Source of the DNA: Pelargonium x hortorum
Taxonomy: Eukaryota; Streptophyta; Magnoliopsida; Geraniales; Geraniaceae
Direction: 5' to 3'
DNA: 64,000 nt
Assembly (NCBI GenBank): GCA_036897525.1
Contig: JAYMTJ010000010.1
Span: forward strand, 62,001 to 126,000
The notes below the pieces were generated by a model, which searched no databases, was not told the DNA's origin, and worked only from the letters and a program-made list of their open reading frames with translations. Made by a program: the position numbers and the translations under genes. Shown here in pieces: positions 40,261 to 51,446 of the stretch (position 1 is its first letter; each line of letters opens with the position of its first letter).

Positions 40261-43200
40261 TCTTGTCAATGCTTGAATTATTCGGTTAAAAGATTATACT
40301 TATATATAATACCAATTATTTAACTTTCTTTTATCCTCCTCCACTCATATTTACGGAGCAAAAAGTATCCTATTAATTGATAAATTAAACAAATTCAATT
40401 CGGTTACGTATAATATAAGCAGCAGGCACGGTTTCTGTTAAAAATGGGAATGCCATAAATTAACAAGACTTTTATATTATACTTTTTAGACCGCCCGGTG
40501 TATACCTAGTTGGAATCAAATAATATAATTATCACTAGTTTAGTTGGGTTTTTATATGAGAAAAAGTACTAGAAAGGCTGCAGTCACAAGAGCTTCATCA
40601 GTGTGCTTCTAAGTTAGGAGACTTTTACAAAAAAAAAAGAATACTTGGGTAACTATAAGAGCTGAATTGGGGTTGGTTAGAAGTTCTAAGACTAATATTG
40701 TAATATTTATTAAAACGAGATTACTGCTCTCAGGGGTACATATTTTCCTGATCCTAGAGACATTGGATTTTCTATTGTTACCCTATATCTCCAACCGTAG
40801 TTATTCGCGCTCTATCTTATTTTTTCTTTTATATGCATCACGAGGACTGCTTTTATGGAAACTAAAACGCAAATCTTTTTTTCTTATAGGGGTTTCAGTG
40901 TTAGCCTTGCCACTACAAATTTGATTTAGTGAAGAAGTAAGTAAAGCCAGTGGGTATAATAAAGACTATCATAACGTACTGATAACACCCCACTCGGGGT
41001 ATAATCCGATTCTCTTTTTTATATTTTATTAGGTTTTTCCCTTCCTAGAGCTTAAACACCTGTTACACTCATCTACTCTTTTTCTGTACTAAATTAGTTC
41101 TACTATAAAAGGCTAAATAATGCATAGAAACTTAAACATTTAGAGCATACCAACCTATAGCAAGATCAAAATAAGTAATACAGGTATAAGATTATTGAGA
41201 AATATACCATAAGGCATAAAACTAAAGGGCTCTAAAAGTCCCATTCTATGAGCTGCATATTTGGGTGTTTGTATGAAAAGAAAAAAGTGTTCCCAATTAT
41301 CTACTTAATTACCAAAGAATTCTGTTATATTAGACTACTTATACTTACCTACTGCGATATACTTTGAACAATAAAGACCTCTCTCTTTGAAATCTTTTCC
41401 TAAAAAGGCAAGCATCTACCTAGTTGTATGAAATTCCAGGGTTCCCGCGGGCTCTTTTTTTTCTTGTCTTCATCGAGCAAGTAAGTGATTCATACATAGT
41501 ATTTGTAAGGAAATTCACATGTTAGCTTCGCACGGCTCTTTATAAAAAGGTAAGCCGGGAATACGCAAAGGGAATTTCAAAAACTAGGAGCACCTAACCT
41601 GCACAGGTTACTTAAAAGTTTGTAATTTTAATCAGATAAAAAACGCTTGCCGATGCCGAACAACATTGGCTAACCCAACTATAGTGGTGCCCCTTCTATC
41701 TTTCTATCAATGAGATCTTATAAAGAAGCTATATAAATAATAGTTTAAGAAAAGTTCCACGAATCTAGTTCAACTTTATTGATAAAGGGCTTAAAAACCC
41801 AGTCTATAGTCTAATATAAGCCAAACCCCAAACCCGACTCTAAGGTTTATACCTTAACTTCTTCTTGAACCTAGAAAAAACTTCTAAATCTAAAGTTTTT
41901 TGTTTGGGTTCTCATTTATCCGTTTCCTAATCCTGGATTTGAACTAAAAATTCTTGATCGTAATTATAGGTATTATTACAAGGTTTCGTCAGGACGCACT
42001 CCCGTATAGAGATTCCTAGATTTCAATTTCCCGGTATGAATATATCCCAATCATTCGAACTTTTATCAAAAACAAGACCCACTCCTTTAACTTAAGGAAA
42101 ACGGGTCCTATGGATTTTCCATATTAAATGCTTCTAAAAAAGAAAGTCTTTTTTCTTTTTCGAGGTATATGATATTCTTAGCAGCTCCCCTTTGTAGTAT
42201 CCAGACAGAGCTTTGACAAGGGCTAAGAGTCTCCTGGTTCAAAATCTAAAATTAATAAAGAAGGTTTCAGTTTGAGTACTTGTTTCAAAGGGTCCAGAAT
42301 ATTTACATATATAAGGAAGTTTTCATAGTTCAAGACTTCGGCGAGAAGCTATAATTTTTACTTAGTTAAATCCAGTTAAAGAATGGAATAGGAAAAGCTT
42401 AATTTAAAACTGCTTCAATTAAACGAGATATAGAATTGTTGCGTCTCATAAATATTATCTTTATTAGTACTTTTTTAGTAAAGCTATAAGAAATAGGTTA
42501 AATAAGAGTCTTTGGCAGAAAGCTCCTTCATAGAGTAATAATCTCAAAACGAGATTCCAGTAGGATTCTTTTATTATAGTTTTTTCTATACTCAAATATA
42601 GACTAAGCAGCTCTGAGTAGAGGTAAAGAGATCCTTAATACTTTAAAAACGTTTTCCTAATTTTATTGTATTCCTTTTAGCTCCTTTTAGCTATGGATTT
42701 GAGAATTACTAATAGGAGACCATATAACATAAGATAGAGAAAGCACCTTTATATATAAGCTAGAACACAAAGTTCTATTGGGTCAAAACTACCACTTTCT
42801 GAGAACTGGTAAGAAACCAAATAAGAGAGTCCTAAGAGAATCCCAGATTGATTAACTAAAAAAACAAATTTGATCGGCTTCCCATTCAATTAGAGCTTTT
42901 TTGCGGTTTTTTAAACTAGAGGAATTTCTCAATTTATAAGTACTTTGACAGTTATGGTTTCATCAAGCAAGTGCAGGAATTCAGGTATAAACTTCTATCC
43001 TTATAAAGGAGCTACTAATGTAGGAGTTAACCTTTATAAAGTATATGGTTGCCGTGCTCTCAAAAACTAGTAATTAAAATAGAAAAAAGGGCCTATTAAC
43101 ACCTTAGTTTGGTCCTTATAAATGAATAAGAAAACCAGTAAGATATACTTTAGACGAGCTACTAATCTACCGGTAAATACTAATCTTTATGCAAGTGTGA

Positions 43201-44284
43201 GCTTAGGTTCTGTAATTTTAATTCGTAAATCACCCGCTTTTTAAATAACTGATCCAGGGTCAAAACCTAAAAGGTTGGGAATTGAATTTGGTAGAGTTCC
43301 TTGTTCTCCTTTATCCGTTTTACTAAGGGCTGGCTACCATTTAGGGCGAAGAGAAAGGCATCTACTTGATTCTTTTTTTTGTAGTTTGCTCCCGAGAACT
43401 TGTACGCATTTAAAGTTGGTAAAAAAGGGCGCTACCCTTTCCGCAAGTATATCCAACAAAAGGGGCAACCTAGGGACTATCCTGACAAGAAGGCACATTT
43501 CATTTATCCACGGGCGCATTAACTGTTCAGTAAAAACAGGTCTAAGGTTAGGTATTCTACTTTAATAAATTATATAATAGTAGGAAACCCTGCTTTTCTA
43601 CAAAGGGATTATTAAAAGACTCTTATTAAAAAACCTTTGGCTACAACTCGTATAATAAGTAGAAAATTGAGGATCTTAGGACTCAAATAATCAATATGAA
43701 GGAAGTACGCCTATTTAGGGCTTCAGGTAAAAGTCTTTATACCAACTAAAGCCTATTACAAAAAACAATGAAACACTTATTTAAGAGCTTTCAAATACAA
43801 AGCGGATCCACTTGACGAGCACTCCTTATACTTGTTCCGATCTAAATCACTAGGTAAATTGTTAGATGCTCCAAATAGGCTGATCGAGAGATACGTAGTC
43901 GCGTGGTATAGAGGAACTCAAATCTCTCTTTAATCAATGTAACTTGAGTGTACGGAGTATAAGACTTTGTGCATTAAGAGAATTTTCAAAAGAGATATAA
44001 AATGGAAGGATTTGTAAAGAAAGTTTGACTTATCAACAATAGTCGAATCCTGTCATTTTATATTTAAGCAATTAATAACCTTTTCCATTAGGCGAGTTCT
44101 TTTATAAGTTATGTAATGCTGGACAAGAACTCCTAATGGTAATTAGTCTTAATGTAATAGGAGTCGGGGCAGGTTCATAGCTAGCTCAAAAGTTTGGGTT
44201 AGAAACTACGGGTCTTCTCGGTAGGGATAAAAGAAACTACTTGACGGTATGGCCCGGGCCTTCTTATTATGGCGTAGTTTAGCT
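40261..44284. other. Non-coding AT-rich stretch
   Basis: No gene was recognised. Frames at 40667-40924 (85 codons, hydrophobic) and 43275-43565 (96 codons) show no motif, and the second has a 61-codon frame opposite it, as chance open regions often do. CCTTTTAGCT is duplicated in tandem at 42673-42692. TTCGCACGGCTC near 41526 recalls one strand of group II intron domain V, but no partner strand was found. Confidence 0.55.
42673..42692. repeat. 10-bp tandem duplication
   Basis: CCTTTTAGCT occurs twice head to tail without mismatch. It is probably a replication-slippage product. Confidence 0.8.
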
Positions 44285-44330
44285 TTTAAGAAAAAGGTAT
44301 AGCTCCTACGATATTGATACAGTCAAAAGT
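44285..44330 (+). repeat. Purine-rich dispersed repeat fragment
   Basis: TTTTAAGAAAAAGGTATAGC continues into TCCTACGATATTGATACAG. The phrase AAGGTATAGCTC is shared with copies at 32.5, 46.4 and, on minus, 48.4 and 55.9 kb. Too short to define limits. Confidence 0.35.
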
Positions 44331-44370
44331 TTAGTATCAGTCTTAGTTGGATATTTTCAAGTTTGAGAGT

Positions 44371-44414
44371 CTATAACTCAGTTATATTATAGATCTAATA
44401 TTATAGAGTTATAG
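44371..44414. repeat. Imperfect 44-bp inverted repeat
   Basis: CTATAACTC at the left end is the exact reverse complement of GAGTTATAG at the right end. The inner parts also pair, centred on AGATCT, with a small size mismatch between the arms. It could form a long AT-rich hairpin. No gene is adjacent. Confidence 0.6.
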
Positions 44415-46385
44415 TTCCCTGTTGGTAAGTTAAGGAGAATTCCTTCTATTGCGGGATCCTAGCATGACATCAAGAAAGCAGCTTAAGAATTAGATAGAGT
44501 AGAAAACCTTTGTCTTGTTCATGAGGAATTCTTATACTATCTAAAAAGAAATAAGATAAGGATATAGATATTCCTTTAATTACCCGGAACTACTAAAACT
44601 ACTGCCTTCTTATTTGAACCTTCAACATTCGAAAGAATTTTCCAGACTTTGAACTATTCAAAGGTGCTGGATCTACCAACTATGTTTATGCCACAACTTT
44701 TTTTAGTTAAAGAACTCTTATTGAAAAACAGGACTCTAAATATAAGGATACTCTGAAATGAAATTGGAATATCTAGATTATGTGAAACACGGGATTTTGT
44801 TTACAAAATATCTTGTCTTTAATCACTTATTACTGGAGCTGCTAGCCCTTTACACAACTAAATAAAAGCTGGTACACGATAGGTGTCAGAGTTACAAAAT
44901 TTCTCTATTATTAAAATGAAATATTTTTAAGTTCGGTTCATAAATAGTTTTTAATAATAAAAACATATCCAGTGCTCAAATCATTTGTTTTATTTTCAAT
45001 CATATAGAGCCAAGAAGCCCTGACTCTTCTTCTTCGTATAGTATATTGTGGAGAATAGTAAATAGACAACTCTTAGTTCTATAAATGAATTGAAATCTCC
45101 TCAGTATTTATCAGGAATTTGAAACTTATATCCCTTTCTTTTTTCAAATACGGGACCCCCGCGCACCTGTGAAAGGTAGAGTAAGAGGCAGAAATTCCAT
45201 CAAAACTTCCACGAAACCTGATTGGTATAACATATAAAGTGCAAACGGCTTGCGGATTTCCTGTACCTACTTATAACTACTCCGTTAAAAAGCTGTTAAT
45301 ACCAGATTAAGCCTCAAGCAAAGCCGATATACTTGACATTAGAAAGAAGTATTCTAACTAGTGCTATCCTGCTTAATTAACCACTTTAATATATAGCGCA
45401 GGTAATTAGAATTCCTTATCTGATCTGAGAAAGGTATGCCCTCTTTTTAGAGGTTGTTTGGTCAGCGTAGCTTTGTATAAAATGCTCTATGGATTCTATA
45501 GACAGAAGGTAGGAGATAAGTGGGGGATTGTTGTTTTCCTAACCTAGGGTCAAGGAAAGGCAGGCTCTAGGACTTTTAGAGCTAGTACAACAGGAAATGA
45601 AAACTCTTTTGAGAAGAAGGTTTTTGCGAGTATATTATATAAAACGTGGAATCCTATATTTGTAAGGGTAAGCTAAAGATCTAATTCTTAGTGTTTCTCT
45701 TGAACTGTATTAGGATTAGAAATTTCAGTCTATTGGTATAAGTAATTCGGTATAAAAGATTTTAAAATAAGTTTCTATCTCTAAAGTCTTCTGTAAGTTA
45801 AAAAGGAGAGGCACTTACAGAATAATAAACTAAATAAGGTATCAAATTTTAGTAGCGTAAAAACATGCTTTAGAATAGCTTGTCATTCTATAAGGAAACC
45901 CTGGCAGGATACACGGCACGGGTGTATGGAGTATCCTAATTTTTTAAATAACACGATATAAGACCCAAAAAACAAAACTCCTTGTTCAGTTACAAATTTA
46001 GATTTTATTTCAAGAATAAGCCTTTCCGGGGTTCCTCTTTGAACCTCTTAGAAACCAGTACCATTCGAGTTTAGAAAGGATAGAAATCAAAAGTATTCTT
46101 AGAAAACTAGAAAGGTACCAAATGACTCGCGGGAATCCAAGCATTTGAGCTAATTATCTGTCTTACTTGAAACACAGGCACAATAGTTGAAGACGGGAAC
46201 CCTGGGGAGCTCTAACTAAAATTCTATTGGGCTGCCGCGCCAGTTTTTAGACTTCTTCCTCACTTTCTAAGATAAGAATTGAAAGACTATTAATTCATTA
46301 CTCTATAATACTAAGTACTAAAAAAAATCTAAAACATACTTAATATACCAAATACAAAAAAGACTTCTACACTAAGCACAGGCTG
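44415..46385. other. Non-coding AT-rich stretch
   Basis: I see nothing supportable here. There is no recognisable frame, no tRNA-like text and no strong hairpin. Symmetric GG..CC words continue, such as GGGATCC near 44454. Confidence 0.6.
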
Positions 46386-46600
46386 AAGAGAGCTAGTAAG
46401 ACAGGTAAGCGGGGCCCGTATGAAAGGTATAGGTATGAGGAAAGTTAGGAGTAAGAGTAACAAAGCTGTCATGAAGATAGAAATCCAGAGTCTAGTTCTT
46501 TATAAAGCAACAGATATAGGTATTATGCATAAGAGTGAGGCTTTCGAGTCAAAAAAAGTTACAAACAAAGTTATAGGTTAAGCGTAGGGATTTCAAAGTT
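46386..46600 (+). repeat. Purine-rich dispersed repeat copy
   Basis: GCTAGTAAGACAGGTAAGC and GAAAGGTATAGGTATGAGG are followed by CAAAGCTGTCATGAAGATAG and CCAGAGTCTAGTTCT. One frame reads S-K-S-N-K-A-V-M-K-I-E-I-Q-S-L-V-L, matching K-K-T-V-I-K-I-E-S-L at 32.3 kb and K-K-K-A-I-K-I-E-I-L on the minus strand at 55.8 kb. No sustained open frame spans the copy. It is one of the better conserved members. Confidence 0.5.
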
Positions 46601-47108
46601 TAAAGAAGGATGCACCTATGAAACTCCCAGGATTTCTTATTTATACTATATTAAGTTCATTTACAGTGGAACTCTCTATTATTGACTTGTGTATGTCAGA
46701 GACTCCTTTGCTTTTTTTAGATTGTGCAGTTAAGTCAAACTTGTTTATGAAGTACTATACCCAAAACTACTAAATAAACGTAGTGAGTAAAGCTGCTGAC
46801 CTCGTATGTATTTATACCTGCAGTGTGTTTTTAGATTAGTTATATAGAAACAAGAGCCAACAACAATCTTGAAAATAAAGCTAGGCTTTTAATTATAACA
46901 AGAGTAGAGGGGGAGTGAACCAGATCTTCTGAGAAATAGGAGTTGCACTAAGTTACAGAAATAGTCACCCTTTGATATGTTATGAAAACTTGAGATCCAA
47001 GCAACAAAGCACACCTATAAACATCCTTGTTTGACCTCCTTGGTTTATATAAACGACATTTGTAAAAGTGTAGTTTTCAAGGAATAAAGGGGCCTTAGAA
47101 GACTCTCA

Positions 47109-47172
47109 ATCTAATGGATTTGAACCCATGTCCGGCGGATTCCAGGAACCCATGCTCTGCCAATCGCAAAGA
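47109..47172 (-). pseudogene. Degraded tRNA-like sequence
   Basis: On the minus strand GATTGGCAGAGC (D-arm half) is followed by GGGTTCCTGGAATCC, which pairs GGGTT with AATCC but leaves only five loop bases, and then CATGGGTTCAAATCCAT as T-arm. The five-base anticodon loop and imperfect T-stem argue against function. It resembles the plus-strand remnant at 39.85 kb in all three arms. A 75-codon plus-strand frame across it (47114-47341) is a shadow. Confidence 0.5.
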
Positions 47173-47460
47173 AGACAAAGACTGCCATACAAGACTAATA
47201 AACTACCTCGGAGAATACACAAGTATTAAGGATAAGCTCAATCTCTATCTATATAAGTCATTTTTCAAGATCAATCTTCCATCACTTTGTTCCAAAATGA
47301 GTACTTTTTACTTCCCTTTCCTTTATGATAGACCTTGTTAAATTCTTAAAAGTGTTTTACCTAATCTAATAGAGTGCGAGCCGTTACAAAGAAGTAAAGA
47401 GTACTCGTAAAGGTCGGTGAACTAGAAACTTAGAGACCTATCAAATAATTTCTGTTGAGT

Positions 47461-47517
47461 TGGACCTGGAATAGAACCCGGGGTTCTAAGATATGTTGCA
47501 CTAATACCACGTAGCAG
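47461..47517 (-). pseudogene. Degraded tRNA-like sequence
   Basis: Reading minus, ACGTGGTATTAGTGC recalls a D-arm and CCGGGTTCTATTCC a T-arm with GG/CC pairing. The anticodon region (ACATATCTTAGAACC) does not form a stem. It lies between two other tRNA-like remnants, in a 700-bp cluster. Identity unknown. Confidence 0.4.
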
Positions 47518-47725
47518 AAATTCCTCAAATAACACAGGATATTTATAACCAATGCGTACCTATTCTTGTACTTATTAGGTTGGGAATTTTAAATAATAAC
47601 CCCTAACAAGTAAGAATCTAATGAATCAGAAAGTATAAAGAATCCATTTAGGCCCCCTTTCACCATCATTTCCTCACAAGTTGCAGAGGCCCTTTATTAA
47701 GGCCAATTCCTCAAGCACTTATTCA

Positions 47726-47797
47726 GAGTGTATAGCTCGGTTGGTAGAGCATTAGTCTGTTAACCGAGCGGTCGTAAGTTCAAATCGTATTTTAGTG
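47726..47797 (+). pseudogene. tRNA-Asn(GTT)-like sequence, degraded
   Basis: This is the most complete tRNA-like sequence in the window. TAGCTCGGTTGGTAGAGC gives an intact D-arm (GCTC/GAGC). The loop CTGTTAA has U33 and anticodon GTT at 47759-47761, as in tRNA-Asn. The five-base variable region and TTCAAAT T-loop are in place. The anticodon stem has two mismatches, the T-stem one, and the acceptor stem three (GAGTGTA against TTTAGTG). The parts and spacing match bacterial and plastid tRNA-Asn. Unless heavily edited after transcription it should not fold as a working tRNA. Confidence 0.55.
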
Positions 47798-48325
47798 GGT
47801 TTTTGGAAGCCTAACATGAGGGTCGTTTTTTCATTTTCGTTGAATAATATTCTCAGGTATATAAAGACTTCTCGAGGAGCTTGCTCTCTAAGACAAGGAA
47901 AATAACCGAGTCCTCGGTTACCTATTACCCTGCTAAATCTAAAAATACAGAAAGTGATTACTAGCTTTCATTAGACCCAAAGTTTACTTGAATCCCCTTT
48001 GAATGCTTTTCATTTCAAATTCGGGAATAAAGAAAAGGTACTATCTAAAAAGCCTTTTATTGCCAGTTTAGCTGTCCTGTTTGCTTGCTTATAACCTAAA
48101 TTCCTAGGATTCTATTGCGTTTGTTAATTCACTTGGAATGATACTAAACAAAAAAGAACATTGAGAAAGACCCCCCTTAAATGCTGGCTTTAACTAAACT
48201 AAATCAAAACTTTCCTAACAAGGATCCCTTATCTCTTGTAAAAACCATAATATTTGGTATTATTTTCTATATTTTCTTACTCGTACACATAACTTGTTAT
48301 GCTTTTTTTCCCGTGACTTTATTAC
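47798..48325. other. Non-coding spacer with small hairpin
   Basis: No gene was seen. TAACCGAG at 47903-47910 and CTCGGTTA at 47913-47920 are reverse complements two bases apart. They allow a short hairpin of about six pairs with a four-base loop. Confidence 0.5.
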
Positions 48326-48329
48326 CCGC

Positions 48330-48510
48330 TTTGTAGCCTTGATAAGCTTTGTTCTGAACCTTCACACTTGCCTTATGAGCTATACCTGTCTTGAGAATAA
48401 CTGTTTTAATGTTACTTTGTTTCTTATAGACTGTACTCGAAGCTTATCTTTGTTCTTATTGGTACTGGGATTCCTCTTGTTGCAGCGGGTAGTTATTGTA
48501 TTCCTTATTA
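48330..48510 (-). repeat. Purine-rich dispersed repeat, minus copy
   Basis: On minus the text reads AAACAGTTATTCTCAAGACA, GGTATAGCTCATAAGGCAAG and then TGTGAAGG. The second phrase nearly matches GGTATAACTCATAAGCAAG on the minus strand at about 55.9 kb. The 73-codon plus-strand frame here (48294-48515) is Leu/Phe-rich because it is the complement of purine-rich text; I give it no function. Confidence 0.4.
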
Positions 48511-48714
48511 GATAGTTATGGAATAGATAGAGAGTCATGTAGATAGTAATAACGTGCACTAAGTATAGTTGTTTAAGGGATCTCTTGTGTTCTTATCATT
48601 AACAGAGGAAAACTCTTTTTAGTATATGGGTAAGTCACTTTTCCCGACTGTAGGCGCATCTAGAAGAGGGCTAAGGCAGGCTAGTCTCAGTATAGTACAT
48701 CCATAACCAAATAC

Positions 48715-48815
48715 CCTACTGCTTATTCATACCCGTTTTCTTAATACCTATAATTGTCTTTCCTAGTTAGACCTCGTATCTTTAGAGTCTTAGTCTTCAT
48801 ACTTGAAAACTATTC
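48715..48815 (-). repeat. Purine-rich dispersed repeat, minus copy
   Basis: Minus strand: GTATGAAGACTAAGACTCTA, ACGAGGTCTAACTAGGAAAG, ACAATTATAGGTATTAAGAA and AACGGGTATG. GGTCTA-CT..AAAGA and GGTAT..AAGAAA follow the family layout. No long frame. Confidence 0.4.
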
Positions 48816-48937
48816 CCTATAAAACTTAGGGTTTCCTTCTGAAAAACTTTATACATTTTAAGTAAATTTTTTTAGAAATAGAGATTCAATCAAATGGTGC
48901 CCAAGTAAAGGTAAATATACCGAGTGTCTATGTAAAT

Positions 48938-48959
48938 ACTAATATTGTACTAATATTGT
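48938..48959. repeat. 11-bp tandem duplication
   Basis: ACTAATATTGT occurs twice head to tail without mismatch, probably by slippage. Confidence 0.8.
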
Positions 48960-48969
48960 ATTAGAAATC

Positions 48970-50110
48970 TTACTGCTATAAGAAAACAAGGAGGAATCTT
49001 GTACTTGTTGAGTACCCCAGACGGTAGTTCGGCAAATGAAATTGTATGAAGAACAGGCATCAGAGAGACTTTGAGTGCTATTCCTGCTAAGCCATCAAAC
49101 TCTAAACCTTTCTCAAGCTGCAGCTCTATCTGAATAGCAGGCAAAGGAAGTCTAATAGTAGTTAATGAAACCCAGTGCTGCTAGCAAGGAATAGAACTAA
49201 TCGAAGAATCTTACATCATGACTTATAGAGTCCCCGTAATAGAATGCCCTATCTTAGTCAGTGTAGCGAATACTATTCTAATCCCAATAGTTTCTTGATC
49301 GACTGAAAAGAAGCATAACATAAAATAGATTCTCTTGTTTTGTAAAGCCTTTAAGACCAAACCGAACTTAAAATCCCAATCCTTATACAAATTCTCTAAT
49401 CTAAGAACCAACATGACTTAATAGAGCCAATTACTCTTCTAAGCCTTTCTTAAAGTCTTAAAGCTAGCTAGACTATACTAAACTTCCTAGCAAGTGCTGC
49501 TATCTCTCTTTAGGTCTAATAGAATCTCCTCTTCTTAGGAACGGAACTCTGCCAACTCTAGTTCTTTCTGACTAACCTGTTCAATTGCAGTCCAATAGCT
49601 AGCTGAATACAGAACTAACTCTAAATCCTCGTCCTCTAAAAACCTAAAACCACTAAGTCTCATCCCTAACTGACAGGAAACATGCTGACTAACTGACTCT
49701 AATTTCATGTACTATGTGCTCTTTGTCTTTATAAGCTGTCATTCGCAAGGAAAAGCTAGTCCTTTTCATCCGAAAATAACCAGGGATCCATTGAACTTGT
49801 GTGTTTGAAGTCAAGTTTCTAGTCTAACTAGAAAGATATTGTAATAGCCGCTTTAGGACTCAGAATTCTCTAAAACTAGCCAATAGCAGTCGAAGTGTAT
49901 TCTTCTAAAGGAGGCCCAGCTAGTTTGTTCTTTACTCAGAAGGTACTGATACAGTTGTTAGCTAGTGAAAGTAGTCCAACTCTAATGCAAGCAGTATCCC
50001 TTTGAAAGCCAAGAAGTTAGAGCTCTGTGCAGATGGAGAAGGTGTATCGATGACACAAGTGCAGTATTTTCTTTGAAAGTTTAGTCCTAATAATTCCCTT
50101 TGGATTGGAC
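48970..50110. repeat. Second dispersed repeat family, copy B
   Basis: This is a C/T- and CTAA-rich patch like 33.4-33.95 kb. Shared words include TTCGGCAAATGA at about 49024-49035 and TTTTCATCCGAA at about 49765-49776. It also shares with the minus strand of about 63895-63930 the phrase CTAGTTCTTTC followed by TGACTAACCTGT (49556-49580 here). AGTGCTGCTA occurs twice inside it. Short minus-strand frames (64 and 63 codons) are unrecognised. I infer a decayed repeat whose copies lie in both orientations. Confidence 0.45.
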
Positions 50111-50309
50111 ACTCTCTGAATTCTTAAATGTAGTAACACCTAAATCTAAAACTGCAATTTACTGTAGAGCGATAACTAAATATTTAGGAGGACTCCGTTT
50201 CTTGAGAATCTTGACTTTTTTTAGTTAAGAATCTACACTCGTCTTTGTACTTGACTTTCTTATAAGAATCTCTTATTTCGACTGCCTTGAAGACTTTCAG
50301 GATCTTACC

Positions 50310-50382
50310 TCGGTTCACTGGACTTGAACCTATGATCTTTCTACTAGAATTACTTTGCTCTACCACTGAGCTATTAAGGAAG
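50310..50382 (-). pseudogene. Degraded tRNA-like sequence
   Basis: On minus, TAATAGCTCAGTGGTAGAGC is an intact D-arm with the usual TA before it (GCTC/GAGC stem, GGTA in the loop). ATAGGTTCAAGTCC is a T-arm, GG/CC paired with one mismatch above. The middle, AAGTAATTCTAGTAGAAAG, does not make a five-pair stem with a seven-base loop, so no anticodon can be named. It resembles bacterial or organellar elongator tRNAs such as Thr or Met. Probably a pseudogene. Confidence 0.5.
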
Positions 50383-51075
50383 ACGTCTGAGGGTACTCTA
50401 AGGGGAGTCCTTCCTTTCTCTTAAACTCTGTATACTCTGTTCAGTCTTTTAGGATATTTAAGAATTCTAATAAGGAGCCTACGGATATCCCATCTTTTTT
50501 GTAAACCTCACAGATCCGTGAAATATGAAGATAAGCTTTTTTTATTTCTGGCCATGGTCCTAATAATAGTAACGAATCCCGCCGATTTACTATATATAAC
50601 AGTCATACTTTATGCTTTAGTGACAAAAGAGAGTATTCCTCCTAATCAATATACTAGCGGTTCTCTCGTTCAGACAACAAAGTTTACTCAATATTTATTG
50701 ATCAAACGCGAGGAGGAGCACTGTATACGATTTCCTTCATAGCTTTGTAAAGTAAATCCAGGGTAATAATTCTCTATAAAAGTATATCAGAGATAGCAAA
50801 AGGAATCCCTTCTAACCTAAACCCTTCCTCTTCAGTTCCTTCAGAGCTTTTACTAGTCTCCTTTTCCTGGATCTATTCGCTTGAGCAGTAACCATTCAAA
50901 AGACTCTACAAACAAGGTTTTTGTGGAACCTACCATGGGCTTTGTGGAACACAGCTAGTGGACTTAGCGACCAGAAAAAAGATCTGAGTAAATGAAAAAT
51001 GCAAGGGGGATTCCCGTCCTAAAACGAAGGCTTTTAATAAGAATCCTGTCCGAAAAATGCTTTAAAATAGAATAA
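50383..51075. other. Non-coding stretch
   Basis: No gene was recognised. The 74-codon frame at 50518-50742 has a hydrophobic start but no family motif. GGATTCC at 51008-51014 sits inside GGGGGATTCCC. Confidence 0.55.
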
Positions 51076-51079
51076 ACTC

Positions 51080-51114
51080 CTAGGAGGGGGGGTGTCTCTC
51101 CTCCTAGTCTTTTT
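51080..51114 (+). terminator. Intrinsic-terminator-like hairpin
   Basis: CTAGGAGG pairs exactly with CCTCCTAG. The stem can extend inward by four more pairs (two G-U) to a tetraloop, GTGT. TCTTTTT follows directly on the plus strand, as in a rho-independent terminator. No gene is recognisable upstream, so what it would terminate is unknown. It is the most stable hairpin noticed in the window and includes a run of seven G. Confidence 0.45.
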
Positions 51115-51446
51115 ATGAGTAAGATTCTTTATTGCTTATCTGAATATTATAATAATTTATATGTTTTGGGGGTATTTAATAACAATACAAGAAGCCGAAA
51201 CTATGGGATTTACCTTACTCTAGAATATCTTACAAGGCAAGCATCCTTATAATTTTAGTCATAAAGTTTATATCCGAGTTTTCTCCGAATTCTTATTAGG
51301 GGAATACCCTTTATAGCGAAACACCTGCCTTAAAGACGCCCTAGAGTCCTGGGAAATAAGGTAAAAAGCTTAGTATTACCCAGGTTTAGGGGTCCCTTGT
51401 AAGTTTTAAGGATCTTTTCACTAATTTAAAAAAGAGTTTTGTATAC

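Noticed and set aside
40485-40505. GACCGCCCGGTGTATACC, resembling the 16S 3'-end ACCGCCCGTC site
   Set aside because: The match mixes the two strands of the consensus; no supporting flank.
40667-40924. 85-codon hydrophobic frame resembling a small membrane protein
   Set aside because: Hydrophobic composition follows from T-rich codons. No start signal or family likeness.
43275-43565. 96-codon plus-strand frame with an opposite 61-codon frame
   Set aside because: Both strands open together over a G/C-richer patch, which is typical of chance. No motif.
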